Source: Pseudalkalibacillus berkeleyi (lineage in GTDB: Bacteria > Bacillota > Bacilli > Bacillales > Fictibacillaceae). Taken from it: DNA of 64,000 nt. Numbering within the stretch: the stretch's first letter is position 1; each line of letters begins with the position of its first letter. Location of the stretch: the NCBI RefSeq assembly GCF_021608225.1, contig NZ_JAKIJS010000003.1, positions 24,724 to 88,723 on the forward strand, in the 5' to 3' direction. Below are positions 1-8,386 of this stretch, piece after piece. Position numbers and translations under genes: made by a program. The notes beneath the pieces are model-generated. The model worked only from the letters and a program-made list of their open reading frames with translations, did not search any database and was not told the DNA's origin.

Positions 1-330
1 TGTCATGATTATCATAGAACCTGGTCTTTCCGTAATCTACAATTTACAGATAAAATCTCTCGATGGATGAAGGGAGATTTAAAAACACCCGAGAGTGATC
101 TGTTGGCAAAGGATGAGAAACAGGTACTCGCCAATCAAGTGCTCTCATTGCCAATAAAATATCGAGAAATGCTACTGCTCTATTATTTTGAAGAGCTTTC
201 CGTACAAGAAATTAGCTTAATGCTTCTTATAAATGAATCGACTATAAAAACCCGCTTACATCGTGGCAGACAACTATTAAAAGAAGTCATCACATCAGAA
301 AGGAGCATGGATGATGGAAGATCAACTTAA
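1..330 (+). CDS. ECF-type RNA polymerase sigma factor, C-terminal part
   Basis: The reading frame is open from the first base of the window, so the start lies upstream and only about 109 codons are visible. The visible part is the end of region 2 (YHRTWSFRN), a linker, and a sigma region 4 helix-turn-helix (SVQEISLMLLINESTIKTRL, then HRGRQLLKE). Such factors recruit RNA polymerase to extracytoplasmic-stress promoters. The gene ends 20 bases inside the next gene, a membrane protein with anti-sigma architecture, so the two should be co-translated and act as a pair. The fragment is too short to name the sigma factor; it differs from SigX and SigW encoded later in the window. Confidence 0.88.
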   Translation, partial: CHDYHRTWSFRNLQFTDKISRWMKGDLKTPESDLLAKDEKQVLANQVLSLPIKYREMLLLYYFEELSVQEISLMLLINESTIKTRLHRGRQLLKEVITSERSMDDGRST

Positions 331-1159
331 AGATTTAAACAAAACACTTAATACGATGATGTCAAATGAAAGTAGATTTACAGATAAGCAACGAAAACAA
401 ATAAGAGATAAGATTGCAAAAAAACGTACAGGTAGGTTTTCATTCCTACGTACGAACTGGAAACCAATCATGAGTACAGCCGTCAGCCTTGTCCTCCTTC
501 TTGCCATCGTGCAAATCGCATTTGATAACATGCCTGCAGATCATGCTAGCAATTCACCTGACCAAGGCGAATCGTCCGCACAGTTAGCAACGAGTGAAAG
601 CTTAAATGACCAAGATCAAAATGGTCCTAGCTCTGATAAGGCTTTAACCGCACAGGAAAGTAAACTACCGAAGGCCGGTTCAGAAAAACTTTCTCCTCCA
701 GCAAATGAAGATATTGAGAAGACAACGATTCACGAACCTATATTACCGTTGCCAGACAAACTAGTAGCGGTTTATGAAACGCTCAAAGCGGAACAGGACC
801 AAAAGGTATTAAAGGACCTTAGCGCTTTTCAAGTCATGCAAATTTATTTTTACGCCTCTCAAAATGAAGACCACGAGACACAATATCATATGTTTTATCA
901 AGATCCAGCTGGAGTAATGCCATCAAAACAATTTTATTTTGATGGAGTAGATACGCCAGAAGCTAAAGCGGGGACTGAAAAATTCCTTAAAGAATTGAAG
1001 AAGGTTAAAGAAGTAGATGTAACCTATCAAATAGACGAATTTGGATCCTCCTATGCATATATTACATGGGGCGGTACAGGAGAAAATCAGAAATTCTTCC
1101 GACTTATTCGTGATCAACAAAAAGACGTTTGGACAGTTACACTCGTGCCGATGCAGTAA
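311..1159 (+). CDS. Probable membrane anti-sigma factor
   Basis: A 282-aa protein with a cytoplasmic, charged N-terminal segment (residues 1-50), one membrane helix (about 52-71, SAVSLVLLLAIVQIAF-like) and an extracytoplasmic part. The latter starts with a Ser/Asp/Gln-rich linker (about 75-145) and ends in a compact domain rich in aromatic residues. That topology, and the 20-bp overlap with the upstream sigma gene, fit an anti-sigma factor that holds the sigma factor at the membrane. No zinc HxxxCxxC motif is present. AGGAG at 301-305 serves either of two adjacent ATG codons (311 or 314). Function is inferred from position and topology; the C-terminal domain was not recognised. Confidence 0.7.
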   Translation: MMEDQLKDLNKTLNTMMSNESRFTDKQRKQIRDKIAKKRTGRFSFLRTNWKPIMSTAVSLVLLLAIVQIAFDNMPADHASNSPDQGESSAQLATSESLNDQDQNGPSSDKALTAQESKLPKAGSEKLSPPANEDIEKTTIHEPILPLPDKLVAVYETLKAEQDQKVLKDLSAFQVMQIYFYASQNEDHETQYHMFYQDPAGVMPSKQFYFDGVDTPEAKAGTEKFLKELKKVKEVDVTYQIDEFGSSYAYITWGGTGENQKFFRLIRDQQKDVWTVTLVPMQ

Positions 1160-1188
1160 TAATTAAAGTTTATTGAAAATCATGAAAT

Positions 1189-1229
1189 TAGCGCTCACCC
1201 TCTCTTAAAGGTGAGCGCTAAACCTTTTT
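1189..1229 (+). terminator. Rho-independent terminator after the sigma/anti-sigma pair
   Basis: A perfect 11-bp stem, TAGCGCTCACC with GGTGAGCGCTA, encloses a 10-nt loop. It is followed by AACC and five T. Confidence 0.85.
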
Positions 1230-1270
1230 GCGAGTACTGAAATAAGCCCGCTCTCTTTTTCAGGATAAGC

Positions 1271-1292
1271 AAGGACCTCTCTCTGAGTCCTT
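1271..1292. terminator. Weak inverted repeat downstream of the VOC gene
   Basis: AAGGAC and GTCCTT pair across a 10-nt loop just beyond the stop codon of the minus-strand VOC gene. The T-run is poor on both strands, so this is only a possible terminator. Confidence 0.35.
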
Positions 1293-1296
1293 TTAC

Positions 1297-1701
1297 TTAA
1301 GGGGCAACAATTTCTACTTTTATTCTATCCGGGTCTTCAAAATAGACGGCGTAATAGTTCATCCCTCCAGCGTACGGGTGTCGATCTTCGTAAAGTATAT
1401 TCGTCCCCTTCGCTTTCAGATCTTTTGTCAGCTCGTCTACATGCTCTCGGCTTTCTGCATAAAATGCTAAATGGTTTAAACCTACTCGACATCGATGGTA
1501 AGGAACATCTAAATATTTTTGTTCAGTTTGAACGAATACGAGATAAGAATCGTTTAGTTTGTAGCTTATGCCCTGCTCCCATTTCTGGAATTCAGAATAT
1601 CCAAGCTCTGTAAGGAGCCATCCCCAAAAATCCACTGATCGTTCTAAATCTGAAACATATAACTCAATATGATGAATGCATCCCCTCTTCTTCTTGCTCA
1701 A
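1297..1701 (-). CDS. VOC (glyoxalase/bleomycin-resistance fold) family protein
   Basis: A 134-aa single VOC domain built from paired beta-alpha-beta-beta-beta modules. CIHHIELYVSDLERSVDFW opens the first module, GLNHLAFYAESREHVDEL opens the second, and FEDPDRIKVEIVAP closes the fold. The His of HHIE, the His of NHLAF and the Glu of VEIV are at usual metal-ligand positions. The substrate cannot be predicted. TTG at 1701 is the preferred start because AGGTG lies 6 nt upstream; a GTG at 1710 is in frame but lacks a ribosome binding site. The start is 14 bp beyond the argS stop, so the gene is probably expressed from the argS T-box transcript. Confidence 0.78.
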   Translation of the reverse strand: MSKKKRGCIHHIELYVSDLERSVDFWGWLLTELGYSEFQKWEQGISYKLNDSYLVFVQTEQKYLDVPYHRCRVGLNHLAFYAESREHVDELTKDLKAKGTNILYEDRHPYAGGMNYYAVYFEDPDRIKVEIVAP

Positions 1702-1715
1702 TCCTCTCACCTACT

Positions 1716-3413
1716 TTACATTTTCTCTGGAGCCTTTATACCAAGCAATCTAAGTCCTTCTTTTAAGACGACCGTTACCGATTTAACGAGATGAAGTCTG
1801 GCTTGTTGTTCCTCATCAGTGCCAGATAATATGCGGACTTTTCCGTAATACTGATTGAAGTAACGTGCTAATACAATTAAATAACGAGAAAGAATAGAGG
1901 GCTCATATTCATGAAATGCGCGCTCTACTATGCTCGGAAAATGTTCTAGCGTTAAAATAAGATCCCATAAGTACGCTTCATCTATATTATATGGTGGATT
2001 TGTTTCTTTCATTTCTCCCCAAGAGCCTTTCGTTAATAACGTACAAGCTCTTGCATAGGTATATTGAATATAAGGACCTGTTTCCCCTTCAAATCGAAGC
2101 ATTTGTTCAATGTCAAACTCCACGTCATTTAGACGAGATTGTTTCAAATCATTGAAAATGACTGCACCTACACCGATTATTTCTGCTACTTGCTCTTTTG
2201 CTTTAAGCGTCGGGTTCTTCTCTTCAATATTCCGTTTTGCTTGTTCAATCGTCTGCTTTAATACTTCTTCAAGTAGTACCGTCTTTCCTTTACGCGTAGA
2301 CATCTTCTTCCCATCTTGTAGGATCATCCCGAAAGGAATGTGTTTCATGTCCTCTGCCCAATCGTAACCTAGCTTGAGCAATACTTTCTTCACTTGTTGG
2401 AAATGAAGGGACTGTTCATGACCGACCACATATAATGATTCTGCAAAATGATATGTGCTCTTTCGATACTTAGCTGCTGCCAAATCCCGCGTTGCATATA
2501 AGGAAGCGCCATCTTTCTTTTGAATTAATGCAGGCGGCATATCGAATTCCTCTAAATCAACGACCATCGCCCCATCAGATTCAACTAACAGCTTTTTCTC
2601 GTTGAGCTCATCTACAATGGCTTGCATTTTATCATTGTAAAAAGATTCTCCAGGATACGCGTCAAAAGATACATCCAAGAGTTCATAAATTTTTTCAAAT
2701 TCCTTTAAGGATTCCTCTCTGAACCATTTCCATAAAGCTGTTGCGTTGGAATCTCCGCCTTCAAGCTTTTTGAACCAAGCTCTACCTTCGTCATCTAGGC
2801 TAGGGTCTTCCTTCGCTTTTTCATGAAATAAGACATATAGTGCATTCAATTCTTTAATCGGGCTCTTTCTTACGGCGTGTTCATTTCCCCATTTTTCATA
2901 AGCGGTCATTAGTTTGCCAAATTGTGTGCCCCAGTCACCTAGGTGATTGATGCGTATTGGTTTATAGCCATTCTTTTCTGCTAGGTTCGCGACCGCATTT
3001 CCGATCACTGTAGATCGTAAATGTCCCATTGAAAACGGTTTGGCGATATTCGGTGAAGATAAATCGATTGGTATCTGGTGACCGCTCGCTTTCACACTTC
3101 CGTATTGCTCGCCATCAACCAATATTTCGCTGATGACTTGCTCTGTCAGTTTTCTCTTCGGTAAAAACAAATTCAAATAAGGTCCCGTAGCCTCTACTCG
3201 GTCAAATACGTCCGAACTTGAAAGCTTTCCCTCTAGCTCTTTTGCAATTTGTACAGGTGATTGTTTCAAATGCTTTGCCAGTATGAAGCAAGGAAAAGCG
3301 AGATCACCCATTTCTCGATTTGGAGGGACCTCTAAGGATTTTTTCAAATCTTCTTCTGACAAAGAATCTATAATGATACTTAATTGATGCGCTGTATAAT
3401 CTTTAATCGACAT
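1716..3413 (-). CDS. argS: Arginyl-tRNA synthetase
   Basis: A 565-aa class I aminoacyl-tRNA synthetase that charges tRNA-Arg. An N-terminal Arg-tRNA recognition domain (about 1-110) precedes SSPNIAKPFSMGHLRST (120-135), which holds the HIGH-equivalent SMGH at 128-131. KMSTRKG at 370-376 is the KMSKS loop, and the C-terminal alpha-helical anticodon-binding domain ends in LGIKAPEKM. The first His of HxGH is Ser. It belongs to the ArgRS type found next to, or instead of, the main argS in Bacillus cereus-like genomes rather than the B. subtilis argS type. The gene is read from a T-box leader, so its expression should rise when tRNA-Arg is uncharged. A second argS elsewhere in the genome is possible. 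Confidence 0.96.
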   Translation of the reverse strand: MSIKDYTAHQLSIIIDSLSEEDLKKSLEVPPNREMGDLAFPCFILAKHLKQSPVQIAKELEGKLSSSDVFDRVEATGPYLNLFLPKRKLTEQVISEILVDGEQYGSVKASGHQIPIDLSSPNIAKPFSMGHLRSTVIGNAVANLAEKNGYKPIRINHLGDWGTQFGKLMTAYEKWGNEHAVRKSPIKELNALYVLFHEKAKEDPSLDDEGRAWFKKLEGGDSNATALWKWFREESLKEFEKIYELLDVSFDAYPGESFYNDKMQAIVDELNEKKLLVESDGAMVVDLEEFDMPPALIQKKDGASLYATRDLAAAKYRKSTYHFAESLYVVGHEQSLHFQQVKKVLLKLGYDWAEDMKHIPFGMILQDGKKMSTRKGKTVLLEEVLKQTIEQAKRNIEEKNPTLKAKEQVAEIIGVGAVIFNDLKQSRLNDVEFDIEQMLRFEGETGPYIQYTYARACTLLTKGSWGEMKETNPPYNIDEAYLWDLILTLEHFPSIVERAFHEYEPSILSRYLIVLARYFNQYYGKVRILSGTDEEQQARLHLVKSVTVVLKEGLRLLGIKAPEKM

Positions 3414-3440
3414 CCGTTTTCACTCCTTTTTTGTGTATAA

Positions 3441-3660
3441 AAAAACGCCTCTCAATAAATTGAGAGACGAGTTATGCCCGCGGTACCACTCTAATTATCC
3501 AAAATTAAATTTGGATCCACTTAACCCATTAACGCTGGGAACGGCTTAATCTACTTGTTTTCAAATAAGCATCTCAGAGGTGCGGTTCAATTTCAGCTCA
3601 TACTGGACTTCCACCAACTCCAGCTCGCTAGCATGTGCCCTGAAATTTACTCTCCTCATC
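3441..3660 (-). promoter_or_regulatory. T-box riboswitch (tRNA-Arg sensing) of argS
   Basis: On the minus strand the leader starts with GATGAGGAGAGTAAATTTCAG. It has a stem I whose specifier loop reads GAAC-CGC-ACC; the specifier CGC at 3584-3582 is an arginine codon. The canonical T-box AGAGTGGTACCGCGGGC is at 3493-3477. Its variable base is U, which would pair with an A discriminator in tRNA-Arg. A terminator hairpin (GTCTCTCAAT / ATTGAGAGGC, 3468-3447) and a T-run follow. The arrangement is the standard transcriptional T-box, in which uncharged tRNA stabilises the antiterminator. All motifs are read directly from the sequence. Confidence 0.95.
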
Positions 3661-3687
3661 ATCAAATGTAATTGGTAATTTTTAATC

Positions 3688-3716
3688 ATTATAGTTAGAT
3701 TTTGTGTACTTGGCAA
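3688..3716 (-). promoter_or_regulatory. Sigma-A promoter of the argS T-box transcript
   Basis: TTGCCA (3716-3711) and TATAAT (3693-3688) are separated by exactly 17 bp and lie about 30 bp before the T-box leader. Confidence 0.85.
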
Positions 3717-3900
3717 TAGCAAAGGGTAAAGAAATAGGAAAGTAGCACGAATACTTTTGTTATGACACTTTTCCATATACAGGAATTTTGCTATGATAAT
3801 GAATAGTCTACTTGAATACAAATAAGAATTCATGGAACTTTCTTCGTTCCTAATCGTCTATAAAATGAATGTATGTCTTTAGCAATTCGGAGGTTTTCTC

Positions 3901-5745
3901 ATGAAAGAGCGTTGGATCAGGAACAGCTTGGTGATCACTGCAACAATATTGTGGATCAAAACCTACGTCGTTTATAAATTAAGCTTTAATTTGCCTACAA
4001 GTAACTGGATACAGGAATTGATTCTTATCATCAATCCTTTAAGTTCCGTTATCTTCACAATGGCACTCGTTTTCCTATTCCCCAAAAAGCTCCAAAAACG
4101 TATGACTTGGATTTTGGCCCTAATCTTCTCAATCGTCCTTTATTCCAATACGTTGTATTACAGATTTTTCAATGATTTCATTACTGTACCTGTATTATTT
4201 CAGACAAACAATGTTGGCGACATCGGCAATAGTCTAGTCGCACAAACCTATTGGTATGACATTTTCTTCTTTCTGGATATTATTGTCATTTCCTATTTCG
4301 TTAAACGAGGAACCTTGAAACCGTCGTCGTTTACGAACAAAAGCTTTATGAAGCTTGCGATCATTGCCACCCTTTTTCTAGCAATCAATCTAGGTCTAGC
4401 CGAGTCCGAAAGACCACAACTGCTTACTCGGACGTTTGACCGAGAACTACTCGTGAAAAATCTCGGAACTTATAACTATCACGTCTACGATCTCTTGTTG
4501 CAATCCAAAACAAAGGCTCAAAAAGCACTGGCCAACAACTCTGACGTAGAAGAAATTATAGAATATACGAAAAATAAAGATGTACCAGTCAATGACGAAT
4601 TGTACGGAATTGCTGAAGGAAAGAACATTATATTGATCTCAATGGAATCAACACAACAATTCGTAATTGGAAAAGAGGTTCGCGGGAAAGAGATTACACC
4701 TTTCTTGAATGATTTCATAAAGGACAGCTATTATTTCGATAATTTTTATCATCAAACTGGACAAGGGAAGACCTCTGATTCTGAATTCCTACTCGATAAT
4801 TCATTATATCCATTACCGAGGGGCGCTGTATTCCAAACACATCCGTTGAATGAATACTTCGCTACTCCTGAAATTCTGAAAAAACAGGGATATCACAGCG
4901 CGGTCTTTCATGGAAACAATAAGAGTTTCTGGAACCGGGACATTATGTATAATACGATGGGCTATGATGAATATATTTCTCAAGAGTATTACACAATCAA
5001 TGAAAACAACCAAATCAATTATGGATTAAAGGATCGACCTTTCTTTAAGCAATCCATGGATTATTTAAGTGAAATGTCGCAACCATTTTATTCGAGATTT
5101 ATTACATTAACGAACCACCATCCCTACAAGTATGATGAGAGCGACCAATTGGTCCCAACATTCGAGACAAATGATCCCATTGTCGATCGGTATCCTGTAA
5201 CCGTAAGCTATACGGATAAAGCGATAAAAGAATTTATTGGTCAGCTGAAAGCTAACGGATTGTATGAGAATTCGGTGATCATCATTTATGGAGATCATTA
5301 TGGCATTTCTGAGCGACATAATGACGCACTTGCTCAAGTATTAAATAAAGAAGAAATTACGCCTTACGATAATGTCCAGTTGCAACGAGTGCCACTTATC
5401 ATTCATATACCAGGTCAAAAAGGGAAAACCATTTCAAAGGTTTCTGGTCAAATCGACTTAAAGCCGACAATCTTGAATTTACTTGGTATCGGACAACAAG
5501 GTATTCAATTTGGAACTGACCTCTTTTCAGAGCAGCATAAGAACGTTGCAATATTCAGAGATAGAAGTGTTGTCACTGACGCTTACGTCTACACGAAAGA
5601 TACGTGCTATGACCGAGCATCTGGTGCAGAGGTGAATCCCGAATCCTGTACCGAAGCTCAGCAACACTTACAAGAACTCGAACTCTCAGACAGTTTGATA
5701 TACGGTGATTTATTACGATTCTTAAATATGGCAAGAAATAACTAA
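3901..5745 (+). CDS. Lipoteichoic acid synthase/primase family phosphoglycerol transferase
   Basis: A 614-aa LtaS-family membrane enzyme. About five helices fill residues 1-170, followed by an extracellular sulfatase-fold domain. The catalytic set is visible: Glu249 in LISMEST, the nucleophile Thr291 in GQGKTSDSE, and Asp465-His466 in YGDHYG, all of which bind Mn. These enzymes transfer glycerol phosphate from phosphatidylglycerol to glycolipid. B. subtilis has four paralogues; the length is closest to YvgJ (the LTA primase), but the subtype cannot be fixed by eye. The gene is monocistronic, preceded by GGAGG and followed by a strong terminator. It ends with a short Cys-containing tail (DTCYD...ESCTEA). 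Confidence 0.92.
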   Translation: MKERWIRNSLVITATILWIKTYVVYKLSFNLPTSNWIQELILIINPLSSVIFTMALVFLFPKKLQKRMTWILALIFSIVLYSNTLYYRFFNDFITVPVLFQTNNVGDIGNSLVAQTYWYDIFFFLDIIVISYFVKRGTLKPSSFTNKSFMKLAIIATLFLAINLGLAESERPQLLTRTFDRELLVKNLGTYNYHVYDLLLQSKTKAQKALANNSDVEEIIEYTKNKDVPVNDELYGIAEGKNIILISMESTQQFVIGKEVRGKEITPFLNDFIKDSYYFDNFYHQTGQGKTSDSEFLLDNSLYPLPRGAVFQTHPLNEYFATPEILKKQGYHSAVFHGNNKSFWNRDIMYNTMGYDEYISQEYYTINENNQINYGLKDRPFFKQSMDYLSEMSQPFYSRFITLTNHHPYKYDESDQLVPTFETNDPIVDRYPVTVSYTDKAIKEFIGQLKANGLYENSVIIIYGDHYGISERHNDALAQVLNKEEITPYDNVQLQRVPLIIHIPGQKGKTISKVSGQIDLKPTILNLLGIGQQGIQFGTDLFSEQHKNVAIFRDRSVVTDAYVYTKDTCYDRASGAEVNPESCTEAQQHLQELELSDSLIYGDLLRFLNMARNN

Positions 5746-5755
5746 CATCCATACA

Positions 5756-5791
5756 AAAAAGACCTTCATCTGCTCAGGAGAAGGTCTTTTT
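5756..5791 (+). terminator. Rho-independent terminator of the LtaS-family gene
   Basis: AAAAAGACCTTC pairs perfectly with GAAGGTCTTTTT across a 12-nt loop, and the 3' arm supplies the T-run. Confidence 0.88.
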
Positions 5792-5901
5792 CATGTTTAT
5801 TTGTATGCTTTTTACGATATTTCTTCGCAAAAAAGCAATATAGTCGATTTTTGTGTACAAAAATCATCATCACTATGTTTGAAAGCTTGTGTTTGATGCA
5901 G

Positions 5902-5954
5902 TTATCTAGAAAAAATGATTTTTATCTAGAAAAACGAAATTTTATCTAGAAAAT
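5902..5954. repeat. Array of three 20-bp GATAA-core repeats
   Basis: TTATCTAGAAAA recurs with TATCTAGA at 5903, 5923 and 5943, an exact 20-bp period. Read on the minus strand the unit is TTTTCTAGATAAA. The array lies between the convergent 3' ends of the LtaS-family gene and the glutamate dehydrogenase gene. It resembles the arrays at 15.3 and 20.5 kb. Confidence 0.8.
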
Positions 5955-5961
5955 AGCATGA

Positions 5962-7347
5962 TTAGCAGTCAATTGGCATCTCCCAGTTTTTAATCCATCC
6001 TCTTGCGATCATCGCTTTGGCTAATCTCCCTACACCAACAAGGTATGCGGCTTCACGCATTTTCACCTTTTTGGCGTCACGCATATCATAAACGGCTTTA
6101 AATGCATCTACCATTTTTTCTTCGAGCTTTTCGGCCACTTCTTTTTCTTTCCATGAGTAGTGCATCGCATTTTGTACCCATTCGAAATAGGACACGGTTA
6201 CACCACCTGCATTACATAAAATATCTGGGATCACAAAGACGCCGTTGTCCTCCAGTAGTTTGTTACCTTGTGGTGTAGTCGGTCCATTAGCAGCCTCCGC
6301 AACAATTTTCGCTTTAATTTGGTTCGCGTTATCTCCTGTAATCTGATTCTCTAATGCTGCAGGTATGAGAATATCACATTCCAATGAGAATAAATCGTCA
6401 TTCGATAGATCTTCACTACCCGGAAATCCTTTGACTGTCTTGGTTTCCTTGGCATACTCAATTAAGCTCGCAATATCCAACCCGTTTTCATTGTATACGC
6501 CGCCCTTCGCATCAGTGATCCCGATTACCTTCACGCCACTTTCCTCTAAGTATTTGGCTGCATTCGATCCAACGTTTCCGAAGCCTTGGATGACAGCTGT
6601 CATTTTGTTGAGATCATAATCCAATCGTTTAGCAGCTTCACGAATGGTAATGACTACCCCTCGTCCAGTCGCTTCGACTCTTCCTTCTGAACCACCAATA
6701 ATTAACGGCTTGCCAGTGATAAAACCAGGAACATTATGTCCTCTCAGTCGGTCGAACTCATCGAGCATCCAGCCCATGATTTTTGGATTCGTATTCACAT
6801 CTGGTGCAGGTATGTCCTTTTCGGGCCCCATGATCGGCTCTAACTCACGAATGAACCCACGACTAAGCTCTTCAATTTCCCGTTCTGAAAGCTCTTCTGG
6901 ATTAACGATAATACCGCCTTTTCCTCCACCAAATGGTATCCCGACAATTGCGGTTTTAAGTGACATCCACATAGAAAGGGCGATGACTTCATCTTCATTT
7001 ACACCTGGATGAAAACGAACCCCACCTTTCGTCGGTCCAAGTATATCGGTATGTTGCGCACGAATACCTGTATAATTCACAACGTCTCCATTATCTCTCC
7101 GAACAGGAATGGAAACTTTCATGACTCGTTTCGGCTTTTTCAAAATATCATACACACCTTCTTGAAGCTCTAATGTCTCGGTTGCTCTCTCAATGAGACG
7201 TTGTGCAATATGATACGGATTCGTTATTTCATCCCCATCCTTCTCTTCTTTAGCTGGCATTTCGGACTTCACATCTCCAGCCAATTCTTTTTTGAATTCA
7301 TCATCAATCATCTCTCTTAAAATCTGAATGTCTTTATCATTCGTCAT
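5962..7347 (-). CDS. Glutamate dehydrogenase (Glu/Leu/Phe/Val dehydrogenase family)
   Basis: A 461-aa cytoplasmic dehydrogenase that interconverts glutamate with 2-oxoglutarate and ammonia. The catalytic region GPTKGGVRFHP with PFGGGKGGI is followed by the Rossmann segment VIQGFGNVGSNAA and the C-terminal NAGGVTVSYFEWVQN. This resembles the catabolic NAD-dependent RocG/GudB group. The first about 40 residues are an acidic extension (EMPAKEEKDGDE) longer than in B. subtilis RocG, which has 424 aa. ATG at 7347 is chosen because GGGAGG lies 7 nt upstream; the frame extends 7 codons further to a TTG without a ribosome binding site. Cofactor specificity is inferred. Confidence 0.93.
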   Translation of the reverse strand: MTNDKDIQILREMIDDEFKKELAGDVKSEMPAKEEKDGDEITNPYHIAQRLIERATETLELQEGVYDILKKPKRVMKVSIPVRRDNGDVVNYTGIRAQHTDILGPTKGGVRFHPGVNEDEVIALSMWMSLKTAIVGIPFGGGKGGIIVNPEELSEREIEELSRGFIRELEPIMGPEKDIPAPDVNTNPKIMGWMLDEFDRLRGHNVPGFITGKPLIIGGSEGRVEATGRGVVITIREAAKRLDYDLNKMTAVIQGFGNVGSNAAKYLEESGVKVIGITDAKGGVYNENGLDIASLIEYAKETKTVKGFPGSEDLSNDDLFSLECDILIPAALENQITGDNANQIKAKIVAEAANGPTTPQGNKLLEDNGVFVIPDILCNAGGVTVSYFEWVQNAMHYSWKEKEVAEKLEEKMVDAFKAVYDMRDAKKVKMREAAYLVGVGRLAKAMIARGWIKNWEMPIDC

Positions 7348-7486
7348 ATGACAACCTCCCTTAAACAATACCTAATCTCTATGTTTCCGAGTACGGCTTT
7401 GCCCAAACTTCAATTCGCACTTTGATGTGTAGTATGTCCATGGATGGTTATTTTCACTTATGTATGTACAACTCACAAATCCCTAT

Positions 7487-7514
7487 TAAACAATTACGGT
7501 CAAGATGTCGATAT
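7487..7514 (+). promoter_or_regulatory. Sigma-D type promoter upstream of motAB
   Basis: TAAA (7487-7490) and GTCGATAT (7507-7514) are separated by 16 bp. The motility sigma-D consensus is TAAA-N14-16-GCCGATAT, so there is one mismatch. The site is about 70 bp upstream of motA, as expected for a flagellar stator operon. Confidence 0.75.
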
Positions 7515-7585
7515 GAGTAGTAACGAAAGATTATGATCGAACTTCAAGGATCAACAGAATGTTTATAGTGAGGATGACATTTTTT

Positions 7586-8386
7586 ATGGATAAAGCTTCA
7601 GTAATCGGAGTCATACTTGGCGTAATCGCAATCGGCGTAGGAATGATACTAAAAGGGGTTAACCCTACAGCGTTATTCAACCCAGCTGCTTTGTTGATAA
7701 TATTTGCAGGAACAGCCGCATCTGTCTTGATTGCCTTTCCTTTGCAAGAAGTGAAAAAGCTTCCGAAGTTATTCAAAATATTGTTTACAGATAAAAAAAC
7801 AACCACTGTCGAAGAGTTGGTTCCTATATTTTCTGACTGGGCAACGATCGCAAGAAAAGAAGGGTTACTTGCATTAGAAACACACGCAGATGAAATTGAC
7901 GATCCATTCTTAAAAAATGGAATGAAGATGGTCATTGATGGTCAAACACCGGAATTCATCCGGGACGTGATGGTAGAAGACCTTGTCGCGATGGAAGAAC
8001 GACATGAAAGCTCAGCAGCGATCTTTACACAAGCGGGTACATACGCACCGACGTTAGGCGTCCTAGGAGCTGTAGTCGGTCTCATTGCCGCTCTTGGAAA
8101 CTTAGATGACATTGAAGCGTTAGGTCATGCCATTGCAGCTGCATTTATTGCAACGTTGTTCGGAATTTTCACAGGTTATGTACTATGGCATCCATTTGCT
8201 AACAAACTAAAGCGGAAATCAAAGCAAGAAGTAATGGTCAAGCAAGTAATGGTTGAAGGCATCTTATCAATCCAAGATGGAGCTTCACCTAGAGTCATTG
8301 AAGATAAGTTAAAAATCTATATCCCAGCGAACCAAAGAAACGTTGAACCTCCTGTTACTCAGGAAGGAGAGGGGTTAAATGCTTAA
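7586..8386 (+). CDS. motA: Flagellar motor stator protein MotA
   Basis: A 266-aa inner-membrane protein that forms the proton channel of the flagellar motor with MotB. It is closely similar to B. subtilis MotA throughout: MDKASVIGVILGV opens helix 1, HESSAAIFTQAGTYAPTLGV and GHAIAAAFIATLFGIFTGYV form the conserved helices 3-4, and the cytoplasmic RKEGLLALE loop is intact. The family start is the ATG at 7586. An upstream in-frame ATG at 7559 has the better-spaced AAGGA, so the true start could be 9 codons earlier. The motB start overlaps the end by 8 bp. A sigma-D-like promoter lies upstream. Confidence 0.95.
   Translation: MDKASVIGVILGVIAIGVGMILKGVNPTALFNPAALLIIFAGTAASVLIAFPLQEVKKLPKLFKILFTDKKTTTVEELVPIFSDWATIARKEGLLALETHADEIDDPFLKNGMKMVIDGQTPEFIRDVMVEDLVAMEERHESSAAIFTQAGTYAPTLGVLGAVVGLIAALGNLDDIEALGHAIAAAFIATLFGIFTGYVLWHPFANKLKRKSKQEVMVKQVMVEGILSIQDGASPRVIEDKLKIYIPANQRNVEPPVTQEGEGLNA

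Noticed and set aside
3561..3833. 90-aa open frame on the minus strand upstream of argS
   Set aside because: It lies inside the T-box leader and its promoter; there is no ribosome binding site and its sequence follows the RNA structure.
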